DNA of 64,000 bases from Rostratula benghalensis (lineage: Eukaryota > Chordata > Aves > Charadriiformes > Rostratulidae). The position numbers and the translations under genes were made by a program. Location of the stretch: positions 438,113 to 502,112 of the forward strand of contig VXAI01000162.1 in the NCBI GenBank assembly GCA_013399305.1. The letters are read 5' to 3'. Below the pieces are notes generated by a model. It worked only from the letters and a program-made list of their open reading frames with translations, was not told where the DNA came from and did no database searches. This document shows positions 36,401-49,194 of the stretch, piece after piece (position 1 is the stretch's first letter; every line of letters starts with the position of its first letter).

Positions 36401-39400
36401 ACAAAAAACCCAAATCCCTGTTGCTGACACCAGCTGCACAACCAGCCAAATATGCAAGATCCGCCAACTCCTCCACAAGCCTTTGCTTCTCACTAGAAAG
36501 ACCAAAAATATCAAACTTTCAATTAAAAAGGCATTACTAACTGAAGGAGATAGAGATTCTAATCTGAATTGCAAAGCTGCAAATCCCAATTTAATAGAAA
36601 TTCTTTTGAACTGTGCAGTTGTAAATTGGAATCTGCCCCCTGAACTATTAAATGAAACAAACCAAATAGAATTTCTGTTTCCTCTATTCTCAGTACTTTG
36701 TGGTGAATTTTCTTCTTGGACTGCAAACTTGTTATTGACTTTTGACTATAATCTCCACCACTCATTCAATAAATTTATCACCAGACTTGGCCCTACAAGA
36801 TGCTCAAAGCAAACGAGGAGGTGCAGTATCTCTTCTCATTCAGTAATAACTAAATTCTCCTTTGTTTCAGAGGAGTCAATATAGTAAAAATCATACTCTA
36901 GAAAAAAGTTGGAAGACAGATTCAAGCATCATAATCACCATGAGCATATGGGAAGACCTGAACAAAGGACAAAGGAAACCATTTTCATTAATATATCCCG
37001 GTAAACAATAGTTTGATAGTTGAGGTTTACTGGTTCTCCCAAAGGTTTAAAAACTGGAAATGTAGGGCTCTGCCTCAACATAAATGTGTAGATTCTTTAT
37101 AGCATGAGATATACTTGAATCATTCCCTTACAACCTAAAAGAGAAGGAAACATCAAAATCTCTTTATAGGGATCCCCTAGGATCACGTGGTAGGGGAGAT
37201 GATATATTGTGTACTATGGAAAAAAGTAATAATCAAAAACTCCAAAATCAACACATGGAGAGTCCCTTAATTTTAGAAACTCCCCAAAACCTGTTTGCGT
37301 CCATGGGGCTTCTGCCTCCACACAGGTACTCATAAACCCTCTGTGGTATTCTATGATTTAGACGTGCATATTTCTAGATTTAGAATATTCTTAGGCTCTA
37401 GGTTTCAATGTTTCATTGTATATTTCAAACAACATTAAGAAATCCATAATATCTTTTTTTTAATAAATGTAAAATAGCATCAAAAGTATCAAAATGCTAA
37501 AATCTGTCTCTGTGATCATTTTCAGATATCTGACTATCACAGAGAGTGAGGCATCTGCATTATTTAAAAATTGCCTATGACTCAGTTTATCTATTTGAAA
37601 GAATGTGATTTGACTGAAAGAAGGTGGAAAAACAGAAACAAGCTGGAAATAAACTATGTCAGAGAGAAAAACCCAGAGGCCCAAGAAACCCAAAGAGAAG
37701 GAAAGGGTGAAAATTCTTATCTGACTTTTACCAGTAGTGTGATCAACTGATGTTGTCAAAGACAGAGATTAATATTAGAAAATGTGCAACCAAAGAAAAC
37801 CCCTACTAAGCACTTAAAATTTCCAGCCTACAAGCAGGGAGAAAAAGCTATTTTGAGAGAGAAGTACTGATAAATTTGAAGCAAAGAGCAGAGGGGTGAG
37901 AGCTACAAGCCACCTGAGACAGCAGGATTCATTTTGGCTTGGAGAGCGCTGAGGATGTAGAGATGAGGTGCAAACATTAAGGTGTGTACATGGTGGGTAT
38001 AACCCCATCTCATTGGCTGAATAGATGGTACATCTGTTAAGAATTAAGTAATCTGAATCACTTTTAATCAGATCACAAGCTAAGGAAAGAGGTGTCTTAA
38101 AGATGATGATTGCCGTTAATAGGCAGATACAGACATTATGAGAGAAGATCAAGGAAGGCAAAGATATTTGTCCTTCTTTCTATGTAAACCTGACAAGAGA
38201 GCAAAATTAGTGGGTTTGCAGAGGTGTGCCCCAAATGCAGCTCACCTAGAAAAATGTAAAGGATGAGATCTGAAACTTGGAGGAAGTGTTCAAAGGGACT
38301 AGAGAGAGTTCATACACTAAGTATGCCTGTAGGTCATTACATGAACTAAAAAAAAAGTCTTACTAGTCTCTGTTTCCAAAAACTTTTAGAAGTATAACAA
38401 TCAGTTATTTGATATGCTTGAAAAAAGTTCTTTTGTTTACAGAAAAAAATTCTATACTAGTCTTTTGAGATATCTCTCTCTGTTGAATACCTTCTGAGTT
38501 CAATAATGCTCTGATTCGGTAACAAACCTTCCTTAGGCAAACCCTTTAGGATTTGTCTATGCAGAGTTTCTTGTAAGTTTAATTCTGGCTTCTTTTCATG
38601 ACCATTCCTTGGTTTCTTGAATGTAACTTTATCTATAGACACTATTTGGTTAAAAAAAAAGTTTAGATTCTGAAAAAAATATTTCTCGTTTATTGTTGGG
38701 AGCTGAAGGGAAACCAATAGATTTAACGTTTATTTCCATGACAGTTAGACTTGAAATTCTTTGTAAGTTATTTATTCTGAGATCTCTTTTATCCAATTTT
38801 TACTTTAGGATACAAAGATACAGTTTAGACAGCATTATTACAGTAATAGACTTATGTAGAAGTGCAAATTTATATTATAAAAACACAGAAAATATATGCA
38901 TTCTTAAAACTGTCCAACAACAACCTATGATTAGGTAATCATTACTACACCTCCTAGTGGCTTTCACAACGTCAAAGGAAAAACTTCATTAAAAACTAGG
39001 ATTCCTGGGTGCTGGTCAATGACTTCCTTATGTGTAGACATGGAAATCTAAAGAGTTAGACTTACATGAATCCTCCATTTCTGTACTGAACCTAATTTGA
39101 CAAGTTTATTGCCAAAAAATGAGTGACTTGGGTAAAGAGCTGTAGCATATATAGGTAGCACAGAAGATCAGTTAAACCTTCAAGGAAAAAAAAAATACAA
39201 AGCAAAACAGAATAAACAAACAACAAAAAAAATATGAAAATTAAGCAGAGACAATATTTTTGTGACCTTGCAGGTTTTCTCATGGCTATGCTTCTGAGTA
39301 AATAATAACTTATTTTTAGTACTGTAGTGTCTAAAATCTCTCTAAAGGGTTATGAAAGGAGTCCATTGTGTCAGAACTCAAATTCAAAACAAAATGTAGC

Positions 39401-42400
39401 CATCATGGGAGAGAATTTTCTACTATGGAGATTAAGTCACTAAATTTTAGTGTACTTTGTTTACCTTAATAATTCTATTCAAAACATAGGAAGCAGAATT
39501 AAGTACTTACAGTACCAGAATTAAACCAGCTGAGCTAAAGTATCCTGTGACATGCCAATCATTTTCTCCCAATAAAGAAATAACCCACTGCTACAATGTC
39601 ATCTGCGATCCAGGAAACTACTATCAAAAAATAAAGCACTGAATATAATACATCACAGAGGACAGAAGGAGTCATCCAGAAAAGGGTATTGGAAAAACGC
39701 AGATGAACCTCACCAGAGATCATCACCTTCACCTGCTCTGATGAACTTTGCTCCTCAACCCATTTTAGCCTTGGATAACTTGTTTTATTCCCCACTGGAC
39801 TTAGAAGAGATCCAGCTGGTGTTGAAAGAGAAATATGAATTGTTCAGTTACTTGAAAGCCCTGAAGTATCAATGGTCACATTGAGTGTAAGGAGAATGAA
39901 AACTTTTTTTTTTTTTCACTGACTACTTCAGTAGGACAAATTTTCACATTAAGTCTTTTAAAATTAATCAACCCACAAAATGCTAACACTATGAGTTACT
40001 TCTTTATATGATCTTTTCCGGATCACCCAAGATCTTCCCTGAACAGTACAAGAAAATAGTCACCAAATAGTATAGCCTCTTTCTCAGAGGCTATACAACA
40101 CACAATCATATCTCAGATTATTTTATATTCATTATCTCTCCTCATTACTTGTATGTAATGAAGATAGTGGCCACATAGGATAGTAAGAGTGTTTTACTTC
40201 CTTTGGATTTTTGAAGCAACTGCAGGATTTTTCTTAGGTGAGCTGGAACCTTTTCAGAGTTACAGGAATCGATAAATCCCATAATCTTCAAGAAAGTTAT
40301 AAATGTCATATGCATATTTCATTAAGATTGACAGGAGTCTTTTCATTGACCATAACGAAAAACAGATTATGCAGAGGAGCAGGTTATGCAGATTTGCAAG
40401 ATAGACCTAACCTTCCACACACATAGAATACCACTACTTTGGAGAAATTCTGGGCATATGGTCTGGGAATGCATCTGAATTTGCAGTGACAATGAGAGTT
40501 CATACATGCTCAATTACAATCATGACTTAAATCTATGGTTATCTCTTGAAGCATGGTTTTGCTTGCACATTATTCCTGTGATAATCTACCCTTAATTCCA
40601 TTTATTTGAATATTTCAATGATCCTTAAACATTTTGAATTATTAGAATTGAGCATAGAGAGATTAATGGATTTTAAGTCCATAAATGATAACTGGATACA
40701 GCTTTAGTCTTTCCTTAACGGTAGACCACTAATTTTCTCCTACTTATTACCAGTCTGAATCACCTGCCTTCATTAATCAGTTCCTTGAAAGTTCATTCTA
40801 GCATTCGTTCACCCTTGCTATGAAAATCTTCTGCTTAGCCTTTCCATCAGATTTGCTTCATCATGTCCAATACGAAATTGCAGAGTGTGGGCTATCTTGC
40901 TTCATGTACCTGGGAGAAGAGTGCTAAGCACATTATCCACAGTCAGCGCTGCTGCAAGTCTATCACCAATAACCAAAAGCAAATCTCTGTCCGAGTGTGC
41001 GGGCTACTTCCAAAACCGGCGTTGCAGTCTTCTGGAGGCTTAACTGAAGCCAAAGGAACCGAATTTAACTCCACGGAATTGTGGGTGTGCTGGTTTCCTA
41101 GCACTGAGCATCCTCACTTAGGCTATTTCGCTGAACACAAGGCTGCATTCAGGATTTCTTGTGACCAGATCAGTTCTGGAGAGGTCAAACGCTCTGCTGC
41201 AGTGTCAGCCTTTGAAATTGAAAGTGCAAGGGAAGCCACAGGTAGTCAGGCCTCTCCTGTAGAGAAGGAGGCAAAGTGGCCTTTGCTCTTTACATGCTAT
41301 CGTTTGATTATTGCTTCTTCTGTTCTCATATGGGCCTAGTCCTACCCATCTTCCCTGAGACAACTAGACTGAAGTCAAAGAATTTTTGTGCTTTTCAGGA
41401 CCAACAGGTTTGGGCATAGTTTTTCTTAGTGAAATAAAAAAAAAAAACCTTGCTTTGCAACACAGTGGACTGTTTTCTGTATCAAAACATAGTTTTATTT
41501 TATTTTTCTTGAGCTATATTAAGACAGTAGTTAAGGAAGAGGTAGAATGATCAAAAAATGATAATGTCTAGATTCATTCCTTTCAGGAAATGTGTGTATT
41601 CTATATAAATTAATACATCTCAAAATCGTTAGTTTGATGACATGTTAGAAAGACTTTGTATTACGCTTCCTGAGCCATAAATGTATGTAAGTGACAGTAC
41701 TTAAGCTCAGATTTATTTGTCATTAACTGAAGTTAAATTTTCTTTTACCTTTGGAACAACCAACAATAAATACTCTTGAAGCAATAAGCCACTACAACAC
41801 CTCTAACCTGGTATTTTAGAAAGGGTAGCTCTACTGCAAGCTAGTAAACTAAAAAATGATAAACCATACTAGTATGGATTATTAAATGTCGGTGATTCAA
41901 AAAGCTTGTTGCAAAATTCCTGTTGATTTGCTGGAAATCCTGAAGAGTTCTACTACTTACGGTGAATTCTAAAAAAGTCTATATTCCTCAGGAAAAAAAT
42001 AACCCACAGAGGTCAGGAGAGGTTATCTTAAAGTAGATTTGAAACTGTTGTATCTACAAAATGAAAAGTTTGCTTTATGCCTGGAAACTAAGCACCAGTA
42101 TGGTAGTTTTTGTGTTTCTATATGTAATGCAAAGAGATTGATACTAACATTAAGTAATTTAGAAGAGTCTGCATGAATAAAAATGAGAATTAAAAAATGG
42201 AAATATATTCTAACTAAACTCACTAATAATATGTTTTTGCTTTTAGTATTCTGCTTTAGAAAAAGATTAAGAGCATAATTCACCTCTGTAACTGAGCAGA
42301 AATCTGTACAGAAAGCAAGGTGGAATTACAAACACAATTTATAGCTCGTCTGTGTAGGGAGTGCCAGAGGATAAAGAATGTATTTTGGGACTCTCTTTGC

Positions 42401-45400
42401 CCTGGGACCTTCATGGCATAAAATAACAAGCAGGAAACACCCAAGGAAGTCAGCAAGGTAGAATCCCATGTTTTTTTATCTTTACTCCCTCAAATGGAAA
42501 AGTTTCAAAAGTGGTCACCATCGCAAATATTGTTTCCAAAATCAATGTGAGAGGGTCACGTCACAGGGACCCCAAGAGTAACAGGTTTTAGTCTGAGTCA
42601 TATGTGAACCAACAACACATATCTGGAAATGGATAATTGCATCTGAAAAACACATTTCTTACATTTTTTCAGCTGCCAAACTCTTAAATAATGACATTGC
42701 TTCTGAGCTGAAGTAAAAGTATCTTGAAAGTGAACTTGACCTTAGAATAACACAGAAGACCTAACTAGCAAGGTATAAGCAACCCATTCTTACATGGAAA
42801 TTTTAAAGTAAAACTTCTAAGTCTCAGTTCATCAGCACGTGTACTCCTTTCACCAAATGAGAAAAGTAAGCATTTTCAGGAGGTGATACATCTAATTTTA
42901 AGACAGATATCTGAGATAGGTGTATTGCCATTAGCAGGCAACATTTTTTCTCTCCATTGATCACTAAGGTGACCTAGGATGAACTAGATCATGTTTTGAT
43001 GTCTTCTTTGTAGATAAGTTAAGTTTCTTAAGTTATGTTTTTGCCATTTCTTTCTGAAATAAAATGTTCTGGTCCCTCCAATCGCAAAAGAGACATGAGA
43101 AATACTTTTCTTTAAAACTTACATTTCTCTTTCCTGGCAACATTTTTAAGTGTCCATTTTCCCTTTGGGAATCAAAACACATAAATTATAAAATATACAA
43201 TGAAAATTCTCAAAACTAATTGAAAATAAAGAAACATCTTTCACCCAAAGACCACAATTTTCTCATCAATATTAAAAAGCCTCTCCCTATCATTTTATTC
43301 CACAAGCATATTAACAGATTCAGAATACCAACTGGAATGCATTCCTAAAATATTACATGCATTTTTCTCATTCATCTGAGGAAACATAAAGGATTCTTAC
43401 CATGATGCTGTGTTTTCATTTTGGACAAAAAAAAAAAAAAAAAAGATTAAAAAATAGCAAGTCTCATTGATTATGTCATTTGTTCACAACTGTTTGGACT
43501 CCTGGATTCACTAAAAAATCCATTTTTAAATAAAAATATTATTTCCAAAACAAGGAAATGTACAATATAAACTGCTTGTATACATTTTTCTCCCTTAGTT
43601 TATTTGCTAAAAAGGTGGTGAAAGAAAGCAAGGGGATATTGCCACCGCCCCACACACACACACGATTGCTGAAGGAGCAACTACGGAAACTGAGTAACTC
43701 AGTTAATATTCTCAGCTGATTTTTGCTTGTTAGTGCTACAAGGTTGAATGCCCCTGTGTGGGATAGAGTGGCTTTGACAACATTTCAGATTTCCCCCCTC
43801 AATTCCATCATCTCTTCACTGGGGTGAAATAAAAACTATGTCCAAAACACAATTTTTGTTGTTGAAAATTACACTTTCAGATACATCCTACTTCATGTCT
43901 CATACTGTTTCTTTTGAAATCCTAGGATCCAGTGTTACAGCAGGCTACAGCAAATGAAAGCATCTTTTAGGAAGTTGCAGGAGTTTTAGACTGTCTTTTT
44001 CACAACTAGTTGCTGAATCCCACAGGCACTTCAAAGTCAGGGGAGCTAAAAGCCCACATTTGGTAAACACAGTGTACACTTAGCACAAACTGTGACTATG
44101 AAGATCTTTTCCAATATAGCTTTACACTAGAGGGCTTCATCTCAGAGACAGACTACCAGACCTTATTCATTTCCTCTGTGGTGGTCACTTTTGTCCATAC
44201 CTGAAGTCTCCACATCAAAATGCTACTGATGACAATAACATTTGAAATTTGAGGTGTACTACCTGTTGCAGCTATAGAATAAGTAAAAAAATAATGAGTA
44301 TTTGTAACAGCAGAAGAGCTGCTTAAAGTAAATATGCTGTCTGTCTTTAAAATGACTTGATGGCACTGTTGAACCCTGTATTTCCTGAAATTTTTGAATG
44401 GGTGGGTTTTCCTCTCATGTGAACAACTTATACAAGCCTTGAGGAAGACAACTGGATCCTGTTTAGATTCATATCTATGTGATAGGTTTTCAACATGGTT
44501 TGGGGGACTTTAACTACTGCATAAATTTTCTGATGAGATTATTTAGTTATTTTAGAAGACTAAAGAATGTATCTAGTTGCTTTTTATTTCTCGATTTAGA
44601 AGGCTTATTTCACTGTATTAAGTGCAGAAAAGTACTTGCTAATCCAACAGGTGAAATATCCTGAGGAGAAAAAAAAATGTTAAATGCTTCTTCAACCCTA
44701 AAAGAGCTCTAATATCAGCCAAATGCCTATGGCATTCTACTCACCAAGACACTGCTATTTTTAAAGGAAAAAGGGAAAAAACTCTATAATTTTTAAGAAT
44801 TCCGTGGAATTCAGTGTAACTAATGGCTATATTCAAATACATTTGAATTACTGGTAATTTTGTTGGCATTATATGTAAATATTGCCAAAATGTGAAAAAA
44901 AAAAAAAATTAATGGATATCCTCCTTAGTTCTGCCTGCACTACTGCTGCTGTCATTTGCAATAATACATTCTTTATTGATATACTTTTCTGAGAAGCTTC
45001 TCAAATATAGTAGCCCCATATAGTTTCAATAAATGAGTCCAATTTTCTTTTATTTTGAAGATTTGCGTTCCCCAAAGAATAAGTACTTTTTTATGGAATT
45101 ATGGTAGATAGCACGTGTAGGAGAACTTTTAGCCTGACTAAGAGAAGGGAAGAAAAATTATGAAATAGAGGAGTCAGTAGCAGGAAGGAAGAATCACTCT
45201 TACTTTTTTCTTTCACCATGTATCCTACCTTTTAATTTGTGAGAGCCTAAATAGACACGCATGCTAACGGTGAATAGGTTGCCTTCCTCATAGAGTAATC
45301 AAAATTGAAGAAAAATGTTAATACTGAATCGAAATTTTAGAACTTAGACATAAAAGGTGGGATTTGTAGACGGAAAATTACTTTGCAGATTCAGCTTATC

Positions 45401-45454
45401 CTAAAGTAGCCATTAAAATGGATCAGCCGAACAGAACCTAAAAAGTGTCAAATA
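36401..45454. other. Mostly gene-free AT-rich sequence
   Basis: No certain gene. A 178-codon plus-strand frame (36348-36884) runs antisense across the end of the CR1 and into flanking DNA without any domain, so I treat it as chance. A-runs include 43427-43444. An exon-like stretch at 40851-41447 is listed separately. A patch at about 40740-40800 may be a very old repeat but is too decayed to name. Confidence 0.5.
40851..41447 (+). other. Exon-like segment with 158-codon open frame
   Basis: A pyrimidine-rich stretch ending TTTCCATCAG at 40850 could act as a 3' splice acceptor. An open frame at 40863-41339 (158 codons, from MSNTKLQSVGYL to the C-terminal IIASSVLIWA) follows. AATAAA at 41433-41438 then merges with an A run to 41447. 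The segment carries about eight CpGs in roughly 480 bp, unlike its AT-rich, CpG-poor neighbours. The predicted protein has no domain that I recognise, and no signal peptide; its last 15 residues are hydrophobic. It could be a terminal exon of a non-coding or lineage-specific transcript, a decayed retrocopy, or chance. I do not assign a function. Confidence 0.2.
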
Positions 45455-45885
45455 ATCACAGAATCAGAGAATGGTTGAGGTTGGACGGGATCTCTGGAGG
45501 TCATCTGGTCCAAATCTCCTCCTCAAGCAGCATCACCTATAGCAAGTTTCCTATAACTACATCCAGATGGGGTTTTTTTAATATCTCTAAACAGGAAGAG
45601 TCCACAACCTCTCTGGACAACCTGTGACAGTGTTCAGTCACCTTCACAGTAAAAAAGTGCTTCCTGATGTTCAGAGGGAACCTCCTGGGTTTCAGTTTGT
45701 GCTCATTGCCTCTGGTCCTGTCAATGGGCACCACTAAGACCCTGGGCCCCTCTTCTTTGCACCCTCCCTTTAGGTATTTGCATTGATTGATGACATCCCT
45801 TCTGAGCCTTCTTTTCTTCAAGGTAAACTGCCCCATCTCTCGAGGGTTTTTTTCCTGTATGACATACCCCATCCCTTAATCATAG
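45455..45885 (-). mobile_element. CR1 LINE 3'-end fragment with tail coding remnant
   Basis: On the plus strand it begins TCACAGAATCAGAGAATGG and GAGGTTGGACGGGATCTCTG, the reversed CR1 3' end. A minus-strand frame (45872-45537, 111 codons) reads as the CR1 C-terminal tail: FTLKKRRLRRDVINQCKYLK, GGCKEEGPR, DRTRGNEHKLKPRRFPLNIR, KHFFTVKVTEHCHRLSREVV and LDVVIGNLL. The segments occur in the same order as in the 19.7 kb copy but belong to a different CR1 subfamily (GGCKE/DRTRGN type). It is 5'-truncated and not functional. Confidence 0.92.
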
Positions 45886-46252
45886 GTCACTTTTCTCTAT
45901 TTTCTCTCTGTTTATTTGTTAAGGATTCTAAGATGATTAACTCAGACATATACAATGAAGACACCTACATTTAGTCAGACTCAAGAGCTGAAATGACCAT
46001 ACTCCTTAAGATGACATTGACTCAATTACATAGTAGAACTATCCATTTCTGCTGTATATACTTCAAACCTATTATCATGTTTATCACAGAAAGCTTCACT
46101 GGAATCTTTGGTGTATACAAAGTACAATCATTCTAGAAGTTCATGTTTTGAAGCGTAGGACCTTATTTCCTGGCTCTGAAGGTTTTGCTTTCTAAATATT
46201 TCAAAAATGCTATCTTTTTATATGATTCCCTGCTGACCACCACAAAGAATAC

Positions 46253-46463
46253 TCAAATGCTTTCTTCCAAAATACTAGTTTGTTCTGCATCAGTGGATGA
46301 TCTGGTCCCTTCTTTGAAACTCACAGGCTGAGCAACAGACAAAACCCAACCAAATATCTTAACATGACCACCGACCTTTCCAGAAGTTCCACTGTAATAA
46401 CCTGGTAGTGAAGACAGTGTGAGTCCTGATATCAGAGTTGTAACGTCTTTGGACTTTACCATC
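46253..46463 (-). other. Exon-like minus-strand open frame (69 codons)
   Basis: On the minus strand, a pyrimidine-rich CTTCTTTCTGCTTTATACAG directly abuts ATGG at 46462, so a good acceptor-like site sits exactly at the start of the open frame. The 69-residue product begins MVKSKDVTTLISGLTLSSL and contains PGYYSGTSGKVGGHVKIFGW, then an acidic C-terminus ending ILEESI and a stop. I see no hydrophobic run typical of chance frames in AT-rich DNA. I do not recognise a family, and no partner exon was found. It may be an alternative or terminal exon, or coincidence. Confidence 0.2.
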
Positions 46464-47085
46464 TGTATAAAGCAGAAAGAAGCAACATATCAGTTTAATA
46501 CATAGCCTTTCAGTTTTAGTATAAAAAACCCCAAAACATTAATAATAATATGAACATATTAGAAGAAAATAAATTGCAATCAAAGAGCATTCGAGTTACA
46601 GGAAAATTAAATAAATAGCAATTAAAATATTTAAAAATCTAAGAATATTGAAGCTCAATCACATTGAGATCTAAACATTAAAATTCCACACTTCTTTTTC
46701 TTTTTAATGGTCATTGTGTTTGCATTATGAAAAATCAGATGAGGTGGTGATGTGCTTCTGCCTCATTACACAGCTAAGGTATGCATAAATCCGCACGACT
46801 TGATGCTCTGCCTGGCTTTGCTCTCATTACTTAAGTGAAGGTTTATTGGAGAAACTATAGTAAAAAGACTAAGTTGCACCTCTGCAGCAGTCCTGTGACA
46901 TTATGGGAAGAGGATCTTGGGGGTGGGGAGGAGGAGGGTTATGTGTGGTTTCTTTTAGCCCTGTAAAAATAAAATTTAAAAAAAAAAAATCCAGTAATGT
47001 TTAAAATAAGATATAAATGAATGTACAGAACTGCACTATGCCTTAAAGTTTCCAGCAGGGCTTCAAAGGTACTGTCATGTGAACA

Positions 47086-47099
47086 GTGCCATCTCATGG
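47086..47099 (-). promoter_or_regulatory. CTCF-like core motif
   Basis: GTGCCATCTCATGG fits 12 of 14 positions of the reversed CTCF core SYGCCMYCTRSTGG. It is a motif match by eye; occupancy is unknown. Confidence 0.25.
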
Positions 47100-47932
47100 C
47101 CTTTTTTGAGACCAGCTGGCACAAGTATTCATGAAACTGAATCGAGCAGCACCCTCACGGGGCTGTGGCAGAGCAAATGTCTGAACGTTACTAGGAACAC
47201 GAACAACACATTTATGTGTAGAAACGTGAATTGACATAATTTAGACAAGTAACATTTTCGATAAAAGCATATTATTTCAGTCACAGTTCCTATCTTAATA
47301 TGTAATGTTTAAACTTGATTTCAACATACCATCACAGAGCTATTTATTTGTTTGGGTTTTTTTAAATAAACTGCAACCATTTTAATGTTGAAATTATTAA
47401 AATTTAAAAAATTCTAAACAGTAAATAAAAATATTTATTTGCTCTAGAGATCAAGAAATAAAAGGTCAGAATGGAAGATAAAAGAGGTAAACTCTGAATT
47501 ATAGTGTTTTATCCCATTATTAGTTAAATGTAAGAATTAAACAACAACAGCTGAAGAACTCTTACTTCTTCTCTACTCCTCTCAACCTCTAGCTTCCTAT
47601 CCCATTCCTCCTTTACCTGAAAATACATACAGGGGTGTTTTTACTTCAAGATTTTATTTCAAGTTTATTTGGTATGCAACAATATCTTTAGTGTAGTGAC
47701 TTGTATGGAGCTTAATATTGAAATCCAGCCTTTATATACAGCAAGAATTCCCCAGCAGGAGTATATCTCTGTTGTACTATCTAAAATGGCTTAGAATAAA
47801 TAGAACAAGAAGCGTCCTATGGAGCTTTAAGCCACCCTGTAGAATCCAGTATGCCTCACACAGAATTCTGTAAAAATCTATAGGGATGATAACATGATCT
47901 TAAGCCATACAACATTATTTTTTTCCATGGGG

Positions 47933-47955
47933 AAAAAACAAAACAAAACAAAACA
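47933..47955. repeat. (AAAAC)n simple repeat
   Basis: Four AAAAC-type steps after a short A run. Confidence 0.85.
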
Positions 47956-48492
47956 GAACTGTAGTCACAAAGAAAACCAAGGATGATGGCTGCAATAAAA
48001 CTACAGGCCATGTTTTATGAGGCTATAAACAGAAGCTTCAGCTACAAAATAAGCTGGCTGTCTTTAGCCTGCTCAACAAAAAGATACATTTCCAGACCCC
48101 ATAAAATATCTGTGAGCTTCTAATTAATAAAATTCCAATGTATAACCTGTGCAGTTCAGGTAATTCAGTGAATGTCTAATAAAGATCTGTACTCAATGCT
48201 ACTGATGCCTTATGCTGCAACATCTAGAGGAAGCTTTACAGCAGTTAATGAATTGTAATTATGGACGACCTTGCTCTTGAGGGCTTGAGCTGTGCATGCA
48301 TTGTGAAACCAAATCCCATCATAGCATTACTGTTCAAGGAAATCTGGCTGCTCAGAGGTTGATGGCTTAGCAGGCTGCTCTAGCGTCTTGTTGGGAATTA
48401 AAATTTGACCAGCAGTTCTGTGACAAGTATACAGTCAGACGCATCTCAAGGTAACAGGTTCTCCTGAAGTAAGTGTTGTTAAGATTTGGGAG

Positions 48493-48545
48493 TGACTCAG
48501 CTGGGTGAGTCGCTTTGCCATCAGATATCAGCATCTCATGAGTCA
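48493..48545. promoter_or_regulatory. AP-1/MARE-like site cluster
   Basis: TGACTCA (48493-48499, extended to TGACTCAGC), TGAGTCG (48506-48512) and TGAGTCA (48539-48545) lie within 53 bp, with a related TGACGCA shortly after. Two are exact AP-1 heptamers. The surrounding 48.1-48.6 kb is less repetitive and could be a conserved enhancer, which is inference. Confidence 0.3.
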
Positions 48546-49180
48546 AACAAATAAATTGTAATGACGCATTTTGAAAACCCAGGCACTGAGCAACAACTGC
48601 AATTTCATCATTGTCAGTTATAGGAAAATATGAATCTTGAATTCAGAAAGGCTAATATTTTTTGTATTAAATACAGTAAGTCACTGAAGGTAAGTCAGCT
48701 AAATGATCAATATGTCACTAATTTAGATGCCTAGGAAGTGAAATATGGTTTTTGGTACTCAGATTTTTTACTCAAAACTCTATGATTTCCCCATACTTTC
48801 CCACTCTTGCATCCCTGTGACCACTCCAACATTTAATCCTCGTTTTTACATTTGTATATATTTTATTCCTTCCACCTCTATCAGCCCTATGTCAAGGTTT
48901 TATTCCTTTTCCTTCTCTTTATTCTCATTGCTGTTTTATTCATCCCTGGTTTTGGAACCACTCTTTACCCCTGCCTGTGCCACTTACACAAACGGAAACT
49001 ATTTTATGAAGCCATAGGCCCTGGAACGTCCATACACTTGCAGTAAATATTTAATCTGAATTCTTCTTCAAAATAAGAAAATAAAACGTATAAATAAATG
49101 TTTCACACGATTTTAAGAGGATATTTTTTCCCTGAGTAAAATCCCGTTAGAAACTGCAGTTTTGACTGGCTTGATAAATG

Positions 49181-49194
49181 CTGCCATCTAGCGT
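49181..49194 (-). promoter_or_regulatory. CTCF-like core motif
   Basis: CTGCCATCTAGCGT fits 12 of 14 positions of the reversed CTCF core, including the invariant GCC and CTAG blocks. It has the same orientation as the 47.1 kb site. Confidence 0.3.

Noticed and set aside
38951..38972. CTCF-like sequence ACACCTCCTAGTGG
   Set aside because: Only 11 of 14 core positions fit, and an invariant position of the GCC block is missing.
40740..40800. Possible very old LINE fragment
   Set aside because: Only a short vague resemblance to old amniote repeat sequence remains, too weak to name a family or strand.
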